A DNA stretch of 64,000 bases from Beta vulgaris subsp. vulgaris (GCF_026745355.1 NC_079209.1:18150109-18214108), one strand, 5' to 3'; numbered from the stretch's first letter, positions 44,487 to 57,964 are shown. Numbers and translations are program-made. The notes: generated from the sequence alone by a model not told the origin.

Positions 44487-47400
44487 ATGGCAACAAGTGA
44501 GAGTGATCACGCTAAAGGAGGAAATGAAAATCACGTGTCGGATGTGTAACTGGAGGAAATGAGGTCAAGGCTCGATGCTTTGTGAAGTGACCCCATTTTC
44601 GGAGAAGCCACCGGAGACATTGCTAACGATAATAGAACAAACTTTAAGACTTGTAATGATGAAACTCTTGCAAGGAAATCTACAAAAGCTCAAATCAAAG
44701 CAAGAAGAATGCTCTAACATGTTTAAGCGATTTTCTGCTCACAAACCACCAACCTATGATGGCAAGCCAGATCCTACCAAGTTCGAAGAATGGATTAATC
44801 ATATATAGAAACTATTTGACGCCACTCAATGCCCTGAAAAATGGAAGGTGAATTTCGCGGTATTCTATCTTAAAGGGTAAGCAGATCTTTGGTGGAAGAC
44901 TACAAAGGGAATGCAAAGCCAACCCAGCTTTGGATGGGAAAATCTGAAGGGAGAAATAAGAAATCAATTTTACCCTCAAAGTCTGCAGCTCAAAATGGAA
45001 TCTCAGTTCATCCATCTCAAGCAAAGGAATGAGTATGATGTCAAATTCAACGAGCTTGCTCGATTTGCTCCTGACTTAGTGTCGACGGATAGGCAAAGGA
45101 TGAATCGCTTTGAAGAAGGCCTTAATCTTGACCTTCAGGAGAAACTTGCAGCACACATGAGTATTTACTTCCAAGAGCTCTATGATAGGGCTATCAATGT
45201 CCAAAGAAGAAGCAAGCTTTGGAAAGAGATCTTTGAGAAAGGGAAAAGAAAGAAATATTTTCAAAACCAACCCAACAATGGACTATTTAAGAGGTAAGAA
45301 ACTGGAAATCGAGGTGGAAATTTTGGAAACCATAATCAAACTCGAAGATGCTCTAAGTGTGGAAAGTGGAACCATACTGAGAAGGAATGTCGAGCTGGTA
45401 CAAGGGAATGCTACAAGTGCGGTAGTTAAGATCACATGGTCCGAGATTGCCCTCAATGGCGTTAAGGACAAGCCATTGGGCGAAATGAACCCGCGGGTCA
45501 GAATCGTGGAAATGGTGGCACTACAAACGGTAACCCTCCCCGTGGACCTCCCCAAGCTGCACTAATATTCATGATGCAACGAGAAGAAGCAGAAGCCGAT
45601 AATACCGTCATAACTGGTACTTTTCCTATCCAATTTATACCTGCTTATGTTCTTTTTGACTCTGAAGCTTCACATTCATTTGTTTCCGCATCATTTACTA
45701 AAAGTTTAAAAGTCATACCATGTTCCCAATTCTCTGCTATGTCTGTTGCTCTTCGAAACATTGAATCATTTTCATGCAATGTCCTATATAAGAATTGTTT
45801 TATCCTCATCTACAAATGTGGATTTCTTGTTGACCTAGCCTAGTTCGAGTTAACCGACTTTGATGTTAAATTAGGTATGAATTGGTTATCCAAACACAAA
45901 GCCGACATAAATTGTCTTAACCATGAAATAACCCTTACGAAACCAGACGGAAGTAAGGTATCTTTTCGAAGAATATAAACCAAACCCAAAATCGCCTCAA
46001 TCTTAAAAGCCTTCAAACTTCTCATGACTGGTTGTCAGGGATACCTTTGCAATATGGTAGACCTAAAGACCCCTAGACCTTCTTTTTCCGAAATTCCCAT
46101 AGTTTGTGAATATCCTGACGTATTCCCATAAGAGATACTTGGCATGCCCCCCCACAAAGAGAAATAGATTTTAGCATTGACCTGATTTCCGGATCCACTC
46201 CCATATCCAAGGCACCTTACAGAATGGCACCAGCTGAGTTGCAAAGAATTAAAGAAGCAACTAGATGAATTACCTAGAGTATCACCTTGGGGTGCACCAG
46301 TGTTATTTGTTAAAAAATAAGATAGAAGCTTGAGATTTTGCAATGATTATCGGGAATTAAACAAGATCACCATCAAGAATAAATATCCACTACTCCGCAT
46401 TGATGAACTTTTCAATCAGCTTCGAGGTGCCAAGACTTTCTCGAAGATTGATTTGAGATGATCAGGATACCATCAACTCCAAATCAAACCCGAAGGTATC
46501 CCAAAAATAACTTTCAGAACTCGATATGGTCATTATGAGTTCACAGTAATGCCATTCGGGCTGACCAGTGCTCCTCCTATCTTTATGGACCTTATGAACC
46601 GAGTTTTCAAACCCTACCTGGACAAGTTCATAGTAGTGTTCATTGACGACATATTGGTGTTTTCAATAAGTTCGAGTGAACATGAAGCGCACTTAAGAAA
46701 AGTGTTGGAGGTATTAAGGGAAAACAAGTTATATGCGAAGTTTAAGAAATGTGAATTATGGTTGAAAAAAGTTGCCTTCTTAGGGCACATTATTTCAAAG
46801 AATGGAATTTGTGTTGACCCACTAAAAAGAAAGGCTATAATGGAGTGGCATAGACCCACTAATGTCACAGAAATCCGAAGTTTTATGGTTTAGCTTGTTA
46901 CTATCGAAGATTTGTCTAGGACTTCTCCAAAATCGCCTTACCTATTACCCGATTAGTGAAGAAATCCGTTAAATTTGAATGAAGCGATGAAAGTGAAGAA
47001 GTTTTTCAAGAGTTGAAGAAGCGTCTTACTTCTTCCCCTGTTCTCACCCTCCCATCTGATAAAGACGGATTTGTAGTGTATAGTGATCCTCCAAGCATGG
47101 ATTAGGGTGCGTCTTAATGCAAAAAGATAAAGTTATAGTCTATGCTTCTTGACAAATAAAACCACATGAAGAAAACTACCCAACCCATGATCTTGATTTA
47201 GCAGATGTGGTGTTTGCTCTCAAAATATGGCGACACTATCTCTATGGTATTCCATGTAAGATCTTCACTAACCACAAAAGTCTCAAATATATTTTCACAC
47301 AAAAAGAGCTAAACTTGAGACAACGTAGGTGGATAGAACTCCTTAAAGATCACGATCTCGACCTTCAATACCACCTTGGAAAGGCTAATGTTGTAGTCGA

Positions 47401-48960
47401 TGCCCTAAGCCGAAAACCTCACTTAAACACCATCCTAACCTTACCCACTGCTATCCAAAAGGATCTATAGAAGATGAAAGTTGAGATCATTCAAAGAAAG
47501 AGAGATGCATGCTTGAATGCATTGGAATTAAGGTCAACACTGTTGGAAGAAATAAAGGAGGCACAAAGCGAAGATATGGAGTTAGAGAAAATAAAGGATG
47601 ATGTGAAGAAAGGGAAGTCACCAGGATTTGTGATTCAAGAAGATGGTACATTGAGATTCCAAGGAAGGCTATGTGTTCCCAATAAAGAGTCGATAAAAAG
47701 AAAAATTCTAGAAAAGGCTCATAATAGTCCTCTCTCGGTACACTTTAGAGGAAACAAGTTATATAAGGATTTGAAGCAAACATTCTGGTGGAGTAATATG
47801 AAGCAAGAAGTTGCAGAATTCGTTTCAAGATGCTTGACTTGTCAAAGAATAAAGATCGAGCACCAGAGGCATGCAGGATTGCTACAGCCATTAGATGTTC
47901 CCACCTGGAAATAGGATTCGATTTCAATGGATTTTATTATGGGATTACCACCATCATCTAGAGGCATGAATTTTATTTGGGTAATTGTGGATAAATTGAC
48001 AAAGTCCACGCATTTCTTGGCTATAAGGAATAATTGGAGTTTAGATAAGCTAGCGGAGTTGTATATGAACATAATTGTCAGACTACATGGAGTTTCGAGT
48101 TCAACAGTATCTGATCGAGACTCGCGATTCCAAGCAAAGTTTTGGAAAGAATTGCAAAATGCTCTTGGCACCAGACTTGATTTCAGTACTGCTTTTCACC
48201 TAGCAATCGATTGTCAGATATAACGAACAATTCAGACTCTCGAAGATATGTTGAGAGCATGTATATTAGATTTCCAAGGAAGCTTGGAGAAATATTTGCC
48301 AGTGGTGGAATTTTCTTATAACGACAGCCATCAAGCTAGCATTGGGATGGCACCTTATGAAGCACTCTATGAAAGACGGTGTAGAACACCCCTCTATTGG
48401 AGTGATATAGACAAAGCTAGAATAATTGGGCCTGACTTGATACAAGAAACGACAGAAAAAGTAGGATTGATTCAAGCCAGGATCAAGGCTGCTCAGAGCC
48501 GACAAAAGTGCTATGCAGATCGGCGAAGGAGACCACTAGAATTCATGGTGCATGATCATGTCTTTCTGAAAATTTCACCTACTAAAGGTGTCATGAGATT
48601 TGGGCAGTATGGCAAACTAGGTCCAAGGTATATCGATCCATATGAGATTTTGGAGCGAGTCAACGAAGTAGCTTATCGCTTAGCACTACCGACAAGTTTG
48701 GATATGGTTCACAATGTCTTTCATGTGTCAATGTTGAAAAAATACATACCAGATCCTAATCATGTGATTAGACACGAGCCCTAGAGCTTAGATATGATCT
48801 AACTTATGAAGAAAGACCGATCGAAATTCTTGATCGACGAGAAAACAACTTGGAAATAAAGTAGTCCCTATGGTAAAAGTCCTATGGGCTAACCATTCGT
48901 CGTCAGAAACCAGTTGGAAAGTAGAACATCCGATGAAAACAAAATACCCTCACCTATTTG
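44487..48960 (+). pseudogene. Chromovirus gag-pol, decayed
   Basis: The gag start at 44487 reads MATSESDHAKGG, with a stop after 20 codons. The gag domain follows to about 45290 (ADLWWKTTKG, NQFYPQSLQLKMESQF, ELARFAPDLV), with one or two CCHC knuckles at 45350-45460 (CSKCGKWNHTEKEC). Protease reads LFDSEASHSF at about 45655, so the catalytic motif D-S-G-A has Glu for Gly. RT runs from about 46230 with [13 protein letters not shown] and active-site FIDDILVF at about 46643. RNase H ends [11 protein letters not shown] near 47420. Integrase at 47474-48250 has the zinc-binding region ending CLTCQRIK and the core MDFIMGLPPSSRG and VSDRDSRF; the last core Glu region is mutated. The C-terminus (VHNVFHVSMLKKYIPDP) and a frameshifted chromodomain region follow to about 48960. 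Many stops; inactive. Confidence 0.88.
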
Positions 48961-49137
48961 CTTAGATGATAATTTTGTGAGGTTACTCGCAATATGCATG
49001 TGAATACTTGACTTTGAAGTTATGTGCTTGTATATATATATATATATATATAACACTAAGTTTTTTGTATCTAAGATTAGACAAAAGATCTGCGTTTTTA
49101 TCTCTTAATTAGATGGGAGGAATCTCCAATGATATAT

Positions 49138-49630
<493 letters not shown>

Positions 49631-50408
49631 CATGGCCGGCTATTGGCCTGTGCAAACAGACCAATAGCAGAGGGCCCAAAATTATACAGGGCCCCAATCT
49701 GATAAACTCATATATTGGAATAAAGTCGAAACAAAGTTCATAGTTTACTCAATGGCCACAGTGGCACTTGTGGGGTGAATTCAAGGACTCTTGGACTCCG
49801 AGGTCTGCCGTTCGATTTTGCTGAATTGCAAGTTTTGCTAACTTTTATTAGTCATATACTGCTACTTTTAAAAAAAACATGGGAACTACTAAACAATGCT
49901 ATATATTGCAATTTCAACTACTTTTAAATGTTTTTGGCCACTATATATTGTAATTTCAACAATTTTTAATTTTGTTATACCAAAAATCTAGTGATAAAAA
50001 AATTCTATATATTCTCATAGACGTTTAGATAGTATACACAAAAAATTGCTAGTCAATACATAAATAATACTCCGTCCGTCCCATAATATAGTGCTTACTT
50101 TATTTTTGGTGGGTAAAACTTTAAAATCTTCAACCAAATATTCTCATTTGTATAGATAAAAAAACATATTCATGCGGGATCTTGTTAGATTCGTCTCAAT
50201 ATGTAGTTTCATAATATCAACTTTTTATATTTTTTATTAATACGGAATTAAAGATATTAAAGGTCAAAGTTACGTCTTGAAGACCATGTAAGAAAGAAAC
50301 AAGCACTATATTATGGGACGGAGGGATAAAATAATATATTGTATGGTCTGTTTTTTAGAGGCCGAAATTTATACTTCGTACAGGGCCTCATAATTGTTTG
50401 GGACGGCC

Positions 50409-50411
<3 letters not shown>
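49631..50411. mobile_element. hAT-like non-autonomous element in a TA microsatellite
   Basis: Left end CATGGCCGGCTATTGGCCTG. The right end read on the other strand is CAGGGCCGTCCCAAACAATT, and GAGGCCCTG / AGGGCCC words follow inside both. TATATATA flanks both sides, consistent with an 8-bp duplication but not diagnostic in a TA tract. No ORF. A Stowaway MITE sits inside at 50068-50328. Confidence 0.55.
50068..50328. mobile_element. Stowaway MITE, 261 bp
   Basis: Left end TACTCCGTCCGTCCCATAAT then ATAGTGCTT. Right end on the other strand TATCCCTCCGTCCCATAATA then TAGTGCTT. These are the CTCCGTCCC-type inverted repeats of plant Stowaway elements, with TA at both borders. Confidence 0.88.
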
Positions 50412-50459
<48 letters not shown>

Positions 50460-50654
50460 TACATATATATATGTATATGTATATAAAAATATACATATAT
50501 ATATGTATATGTATATATATATATGTGTGTGTGTGTGCGCGCGCGCGTGTGTATGTGTGTGTGTTTGTGTGTTTGTGTGAGTTAATAAAAATATATAATT
50601 ATTGGCTATCATTATTAAGTTTCGAGGTTGAAACTTTTTCTAAGGGGGAGAGTA
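50412..50654. other. TA/TG microsatellite and polypurine tract
   Basis: Continuation of the TA microsatellite and a (TG)n/(CG)n stretch to about 50580, then chromovirus 3' sequence with the polypurine tract AAGGGGGAGAG at 50642-50652 just before the 3' LTR. Confidence 0.75.
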
Positions 50655-50906
50655 TGTAATATCCCGAAAATTTAAACTTGCTTAAATTAAATAATAATAA
50701 TTAGTGGTTAATACTTTTCTTTAATCATACGTTATGATTGAAATTTTGTTATTATATATCTAAGTAATGATAAAGGATAATTAGTTCTTTAAGTAAATTT
50801 ATGTTGTATGTATGACAAGAGTTACAAATTATGTTAATTTAAATAATTTACATTAGTTAAAGTAAGAAAAGAAATGATAAATAAACTAACTAGTAAAACT
50901 TTGCAA

Positions 50907-52430
50907 CACTAGTAGAATAAATGCTATTTGCTGCGGTTAAAAAGTGTCATATTGCTGCGGTTTTGGGCGCGCAGCAATTAAGGGGGCAGCAATAGGTAAT
51001 AACTATATTGCTGCGGTTTTAAACCGCAACAATATATCAACATATTGCTGCAGTTCCTAGCATAAACCGCAGCAATATGCATTTTTTTAATATTAAAAAA
51101 GTGTACATATTGCTACGATTTTGGGCTAAACCCGCAGCAATAGGTGCACTTTTTCAAAAAAAAAAATTAAAATTAAAATCTTCGATGTTTAAAGTACTTA
51201 AAATGCAATAAAAATTAAAGATAACTACAACATCAAATCTATCAACCAGCAAAATAATATTTAGAAAAACCATAACATAAACATGACCCAAATCAAAGCT
51301 CATTCAAGAAAACTCATATTTCAACCAGACCAGAAGATGTATTTAACAACAATAACATTCAAATTCATTAAACATCAACCACCGAATCCTAAACATCATA
51401 TCTAAATCAAAAATAAAAAAATAAAGAAAATAAAAAATACAAAATTGAGAAATTGTTATAAAAAGGCCAAGAAACTTAAAAATATCAAAATCGAAAAAAA
51501 ATATCTGAAAAAACTACATCAAAATAACACTAAAAACTTATAACTGTAACAGTAAGAAACTATAATTAAACAAATACAAAAAAAACCAGAAAAATATATT
51601 ACAAAAAAAAATCTGAAAAAACTACAATAGTATAACACTAAGAAATTGTAACACTAAAAATCTGTAATTAAAAAACTACAAATACAGAAAAATATACAAG
51701 AAAAGGATGAGATTAGCAACGAACGAACGCCGACGAAGGAACGACGAAGGAGGAGATTAGCAACGAACGAACGCCGACGAAGGAGAGACGAGGAGCGACG
51801 AGCCGACGAAGGAGAGACGACGGAACGACGAGGGCCGACGAAGGAGAGACGACGGAGCGACGAGGGCCGAAGAAGGAGAGATGAAGGAGCGACGAGGGCC
51901 GACGAAGGAGAGACGAAGGAGCGACGAGGGCCGACGAAGGAGAGACGAACGAGCGACGAAGGGTTGTGTGCTGGCGAAGGATGGTCGGCGAAGGAGGAAA
52001 GAGGAGAGTCAGAAGAGGAAGAGGAAGAGGAGAGAGAGAGAGAGGGGAGAACCGACTATGTGTCTATGTGTTTAAAAGAATTGTGAGAAACCCTACTTTG
52101 GGTCGCGTATTTTATATGAAAAAAAAAGTCTATTGCTGCGGGTGTTTAAGGAAACCGCAGCAATATGCTTATGAAATTAATGGTGATATTAAAATATTTT
52201 TTTTTATAATATTTTAATATATTGCTGCGGTTCTTATCAGAAACCGCAGCAATATATTTGGTCATAAAGTCAAATTTTTTTCAAAATTTTCCGTTGAAAG
52301 TATATTGCTACGGTTTTTTGCCAAAACCGCAACAATATGATTACTTTATATTTTTCTTTTCTTTTTACGTGATATATTGCTGCATATGGGTAAAACCGCA
52401 GCAATATTACCGCAGCAAATAGCATTTATT
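50907..52430. mobile_element. CACTA derivative with TGCTGCGG subterminal repeats
   Basis: Starts CACTAGTAGAATAAATGC at 50907. The right side ends with the inverted counterpart CCGCAGCAAATAGCATTTATT, then LTR sequence resumes. Both subterminal regions (50930-51150 and 52130-52415) contain repeated ATTGCTGCGGTT / AACCGCAGCAAT words arranged as small palindromes. The final nine bases expected at the right end (CTACTAGTG) are missing, together with about 17 bases of LTR, so the right terminus is deleted. No transposase; non-autonomous. Confidence 0.8.
51706..51965. repeat. GA-rich minisatellites inside the CACTA derivative
   Basis: Two copies of a 42-bp unit (GAGATTAGCAACGAACGAAC...) come first, then about five copies of a 32-bp unit anchored at GCCGACGAAG at 51802, 51834, 51866, 51898 and 51930. 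The Arg/Glu-rich frame at 51881-52075 is an effect of this composition. Confidence 0.85.
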
Positions 52431-54745
52431 AGCATAAATTAATGGTGTTAAGAATAAAAAGGAAAAGAAAAGGAGAAAAGAAAAGAAAAACAACAGAAAA
52501 AGGGAAAAACAAGAAACTTAAAAACATATTACCGTTTCATTTCCCATCCTTATTTTCTTCACAAAACAACCTAACAATTGAGTTTTATTCCAGCTCATGA
52601 ATTTAATGCACCCAAAAACCCAACTTCAATTGAAATCTCCAATCAAATCAAACCCACACAGAAAATTATATTTTTTCCATCAAAATCAACCTACCCAATT
52701 CACAAAATTATTCCCCAACTATGCCTATAAATAACCATTATTGCCTCCCTCAATTCACCACCAACACCATAATTCCATTGTCTTCGTCGGAACCACCACC
52801 AAAAACACCCCCAAACCTATGTGTTGTTTTTCGTAACCCACCACACTCTCTCTCCTGTTTTGAATCATCCACCACCCTTCGGCCCCCGCACCACCGAAGC
52901 ACCACCCTCTGACCTCAGCCGCTGCACTACCGCCCCTACACGCACCACCTCACCATCGCCTACACTCTCGATCGCCCCTTCTTCTTCTCTCTCGTGCCTC
53001 AACTCTCTTTCCCTCTCGCACTCCCCTTTCTCCCTCCTCGTGCACCAACGAGCCACGCCCAGCGCCGCCCTAAACATTCCCGTGCCGCCTTTTGTTGCCG
53101 GAGTTTGAACCGACTGCCAGCCATTCTCTCTCCTCTCCTCTGCTCTGTTTTTTCGTGACTGCTATGTGAGCAGGAGGTATGAAAATACCTCTTCCTCTGT
53201 TGTTTTCATTTTATTTAATTTATGTACTTGAGCCCAAATATCACCATGGTTAGTTACTTCTATTGTTGGGCCAAAAAAAATATGTTTTAGTTAAGTTAAA
53301 TAGTTAAGTTTATACCTCTAACTTGTCGGGCTTAATGGAATGGTTTAATGTGGAAATTATGTCTAAATAAGTTGATTTATAAACTAAACAAATTTAGTTA
53401 TGCGACACTGATTACTCTTGTAATCTGAAAATCGTAAATGAATATTATGAATTTTACGATTAGCTTGCTTGAGATAACTAAAACTGTTTTACAACTTGTT
53501 GAAGATAATTTACTTAATGTACATAATAAATCGTAAGTAAAATTATAATCCAAGTAACCAAAGTAACGTAAGTAAATTTATGAGTCTGTGTAATATCAAC
53601 AACGATATTAAAAAATAAAATAAACGTATAATATTACAAATTAACGAGTGACCTTAGCATTAACATCACTTAGTAATCATAAAAGTATTAATAATAACTA
53701 AAGGCTAATTGTTAAAATAAATCGAATATTTATACTTTTGTTGCGTCATTTCATGGTTAGATTAAACGGAAAGAATATTACAGCCTCCCCCCGCTTTCAA
53801 GGTTATTAAGGAGGAATCGAGGTAACATTTATTGCTCACACCCACGATCCCCTTCGAAATGTGTTTGTGAAATGATGTTTATACTTATGTTAAGGATTTT
53901 GCGATGTGATTCTTATATGGATTGTGGGATTAAATTGTTTTCGAATGAGTTTCGTAAATGACGATCTTATGAGTTATTGATGCTCATGAAAGATCTACTT
54001 TGTGGTCGTGCACGTACCTTCGCCAATGAATGCTAAATAAACGAAACATGGTAAATGAAAAAGAAAGAGGTTCTAGTAGTATAATGTTACGCTTATCTAC
54101 TTTATGGTCATGCACGTACCTTCGTACCCGTCGTACACCCGAAAGGGGAGCCGGGATCCTTGAGGGGTACCGCATGTTATGTTACTACTCTATTTTGGTG
54201 CGAGTTGTGCATCCAACAAGGGAGATGGGCTCCTTGAGGATCATCACATGGTGGGAGACGTCCCGCATGTCTATACTTGCCAGTTACCAAGCTAAAAGAT
54301 GAAAAGATAATGGAAATTACTTATAAAGTTTCAAGACGCTTCTTAGAATTGTTCACCTTGTTATTATTTTATTATTGATTTCTAATGTATTTTACTATAT
54401 TCTCTTCTCCCTGTTTGCAAATAAAATGAAATGAAATGAATTTACATTGTTAGGGTTGTATGTTACTGAGCTTCGACTCACGATGTTGCTTTTGGTTTTA
54501 ATTACTAATGAAGATGACGGGATGTCGTAGAAGTGAGGATGAGCAACTACTTTACGTTATGAAAAACTATATTTGTTATGTAATCTAAATTTATGATCAC
54601 TAGAACAAGAACTTTATTTAACTATAACTTATTTATATAATTAAGATGCTTATTTTAATGATTATAATGTGTTTAGCGTCATGAACGAATGTTTGCCTTG
54701 TATTTTCTCGAACGAAAAATGCGGTAGTAGCGCACCGACCATCTA

Positions 54746-55220
54746 TACAACCCTGAAAAAGTCCTCTTGAGATTGTGTTTACATTGTTTATTTGATTGAT
54801 GTGGAGTCAGTTTGTCAAAGTTAAATAGTATGTCTACTAATCGAGTCGACTTGATTAGGATGAGAGACATTATAGCTTCTTAAACACATGAGAGTGTAAG
54901 TGGGAAGGGATATATATTGGTCGGATCGGTGAGTATTCAGGAACATTCTTTTCCTTCCACAAGATTGAAAAGAGTAACACCTTGGTGAGCACCCTTTCAG
55001 GATGTCCACGTCATGTAAGTCAGTTGAGTTTGACAATTTGCTTGGGTGATTGCTAGTTAGATTAATCTGAACAGCCGAACTTGAATTTTTCCTGCTTGAA
55101 CAATTCTTAGTAATGAAAATATTTTGAACTATGATTTTCCTATCTGAGGGGTGAAGCAATTATTTCCATGTTCATGTCTTGTTTGCTTGAGGACAATCAA
55201 AGGTTTAACTTGGGGGAGTT
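54746..55220 (+). repeat. Athila-type 3' untranslated region and polypurine tract
   Basis: No ORF of interest. It ends in the motif TTGCTTGAGGACAATCAAAG, then TTTAACTTGGGGGAGTT directly before an LTR start. That arrangement (GCTTGAGGACAA followed by a GGGGGAG tract) is characteristic of Athila-group elements. It begins where the chromovirus 3' LTR breaks off. Confidence 0.6.
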
Positions 55221-56213
55221 TGATATGTCGCATTTATATATAGTTTTTAGATGTATTTTGATTGTATTTAGAACTCCTTTTAGAGCATTTAGGTGCATAA
55301 TGGCATGAATTACGTAAGTTGTGCTCTACTACTCCTAGTTTGCGTGTTCTGATGATTTTCAGGTTACTTTGATGCAAATTGATTATGATTATCTAATATC
55401 AAGCTATTAATCATTGAGGATAAAGATAGCTTGCACAAGGATCATAATGCATCCGTTTGGGACAATTTCGAGTTAGAATGAAGCAAATAGTTAGTGAAGG
55501 AAGTGCCAAAACAAATACATGTTCACTATTTTGATCATAACTTTTGATAAAAAATTTATAAACAAGAAATTCTAGTTCGGTTGGAAACTAGACTTCAAGG
55601 GATTTCCAATGATAGGCCACACGCCCCAATCAGACTTATGGTTTGAGAGATACATCCTTCGCAAGTTTATGCAAAATTGCAATTTTCCCGCCTGACCGGG
55701 CGGAACGAAATTTTCATCAGAATCAAAGGCATGTTAGCCTGGTCAACCAGGCGATAAAAGAGCCAAAACTGCTTACGCGCCTGACCGGGCAGCTTTGCCC
55801 GGTTGATCGGGTGGAATTTTTTCTTTGTCTTAGTTTGAGAATCACCTTCGCTCGACCGGACGGTTTTTCGGGACAGTTAATTTTGCCATTTTTAGTCGGT
55901 TTTGTAAAGACTATAAACAGGTTTTTAGTATTTTCAATTAGACGATCTTAATTTCTGCGTTTTTAGGTTTAAAACATTTAGTTTTCTCTCTCTAGCTTTG
56001 TATTAACTCTTAATTTTGAAGATTATAGAGATTATTGATTCCATTTTCATTGTTCTTCAATCATTCGGTATTCCTGTATACTTTGTTTAATTTAATGAAT
56101 TCTTATACTTGCATTATGTTTATTGAGTTTATTATTATCATGAGTGAGTAGTCTTTTTCTAGGGCTTAGAGAGAGAAGCCATTTTTAAACCTTTTTTTTA
56201 TTGTGGTTTAAAG
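55221..56213 (+). repeat. Athila-type 3' LTR, cut by a CACTA insertion
   Basis: Begins TGATATGTCGCATTTATATA. It contains repeated CGCCTGACCGGGCGG / CCGGTTGATCGGG words at 55690-55870 and TGAGTGAGTAGTC near 56140, all typical of Athila LTRs. It is interrupted at 56213 by a CACTA terminus, with AAG as the adjacent possible 3-bp target. A short frame at 55643-55951 is not a gene. Confidence 0.6.
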
Positions 56214-56490
56214 CACTAGTGGAAAAAACATCAAGTGCTCCGGTTAAAAATCGTACAAGTGCTCCGTATTTGACCAGTAGCAGACGCCATACGAGCACTT
56301 GAGCATTTATCAAGTGCTCTGGTTGAAAACCGGAGCACTTAGATTCACAAGTGCTCCGGTTGTATTAATAACCGGAGCACTTGTGATTATTATATGCTCA
56401 AAATAATTCAAGTGCTCAGGTTGATAAGAAAAACCGGAGCACTTGTGAATCAAGTGCTCCGGTTTTTTCTTATCAGCCGGAGCACTTGGC
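56214..56490. mobile_element. CACTA terminus with AAGTGCTCCGG repeats
   Basis: Starts CACTAGTGGAAAAAACATC, a classic CACTA end. The next 270 bases carry a dozen or so copies of AAGTGCTCCGGTT in both orientations, including a long near-palindrome at about 56409-56487. The other terminus was not found in the window, so the right extent of the element is unknown; it may include the GAPDH exons that follow. Confidence 0.75.
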
Positions 56491-56944
56491 TATTTTCTTT
56501 TTTTAAAAAAAAATCACTGCTACGGCCAGCATGCAAGCTAGCTAGCAGCTAGTAGCATAATATAGTAATAATATCACTAACTAGGAGAACGAACCAAATT
56601 AACTCTACTACAGGTTAATTTGGTTCGTTCTCTAATCAAAATTAACTCTAGATAATATAAGATACAAGTGGCTCCAATGAACCTAGGAGAACGAACTCAG
56701 TAGTTCTTCTCCATCAAATCACACCCTCCCCTAAATGCAAGCATTAAAATTGCAGATATCCCAAAAAAAGTTGCAATTTCTCCTTCTTTAAATTCTAGAA
56801 TGGGGGGAGAGATGCCCAAATCAAAATGAACCAAATAAGAAATAAGCAAAAGGAGATGCTTCTAGGATGTCCTATCTGAATATTACACTTTGTTGACTTG
56901 GCTGCTTCATTATGAGAATTCTGTCTTATTATGTTCTGGTGCAG
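56491..56944. other. Interior of the CACTA element, no ORF
   Basis: Non-coding sequence with local inverted words around GAACGAACC and CTAGGAGAACGAAC (56580-56700). The last 100-150 bases read like intron sequence leading to the GTGCAG acceptor at 56944. Confidence 0.4.
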
Positions 56945-57745
<801 letters not shown>

Positions 57746-57964
57746 TCAGATTATTAACACCTCTGTCGGTAAGGTAATTATCCAATTTTCTAGAATTGTT
57801 GCATATAAAAGTGCAAAGATTGGATGTAAGTAATATACTACTAAAATCAAAATTAGTGAAATTTCAAATAGAAGTAGCAAAAATTTAACAAAAGTCATAG
57901 CACCCACTAGAAAAAATAAAACTAATTTACTAGTACTAACAAGTAACAATTGACCAAAGACCAT
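57746..57964 (-). CDS. Hydrophobic 72-residue ORF downstream of the env-position ORF
   Basis: Small frame on the minus strand, 111 bases after the end of the env-position ORF of the SIRE-like copia. It is almost entirely Leu/Ile/Val/Phe (LVLFFLVGAMTFVKFLLLLF, ISLILILVVYYL), enough for two membrane spans. It could be a detached transmembrane part of the env-like region or a chance frame in T-rich DNA. I do not recognise it. Confidence 0.2.
   Translation of the reverse strand: MVFGQLLLVSTSKLVLFFLVGAMTFVKFLLLLFEISLILILVVYYLHPIFALLYATILENWIITLPTEVLII

Larger units (their letters stand above)
50655..54745 (+). repeat. 3' LTR of the chromovirus, interrupted and truncated
   Basis: Starts TGTAATATCCCGAAAATT like the 5' LTR and matches it on both sides of a CACTA insertion (50907-52430). 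Similarity stops at GCGCACCGACCATCTA (54745). The last about 65 bases, including the GGGGCGTTACA end, are absent. Substitutions and small indels against the 5' LTR are frequent, so the element is old. Confidence 0.87.

Noticed and set aside
50930..51150. Regularly spaced TGCTGCGG repeats considered as a CRISPR-like array
   Set aside because: Spacing and orientation vary, units are palindromic pairs, and the region is bounded by a CACTA end in a plant LTR; this is a subterminal repeat region.
51881..52075. Arg/Glu-rich ORF
   Set aside because: Product of the 32-bp GA-rich minisatellite; the frame has no sequence beyond the repeat that looks like protein.
57905..57925. Possible additional CACTA end (CACTAGAAAAAATAAAAC)
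   Set aside because: No subterminal repeat follows on either side and no target duplication is visible, so the word is probably chance in AT-rich DNA.
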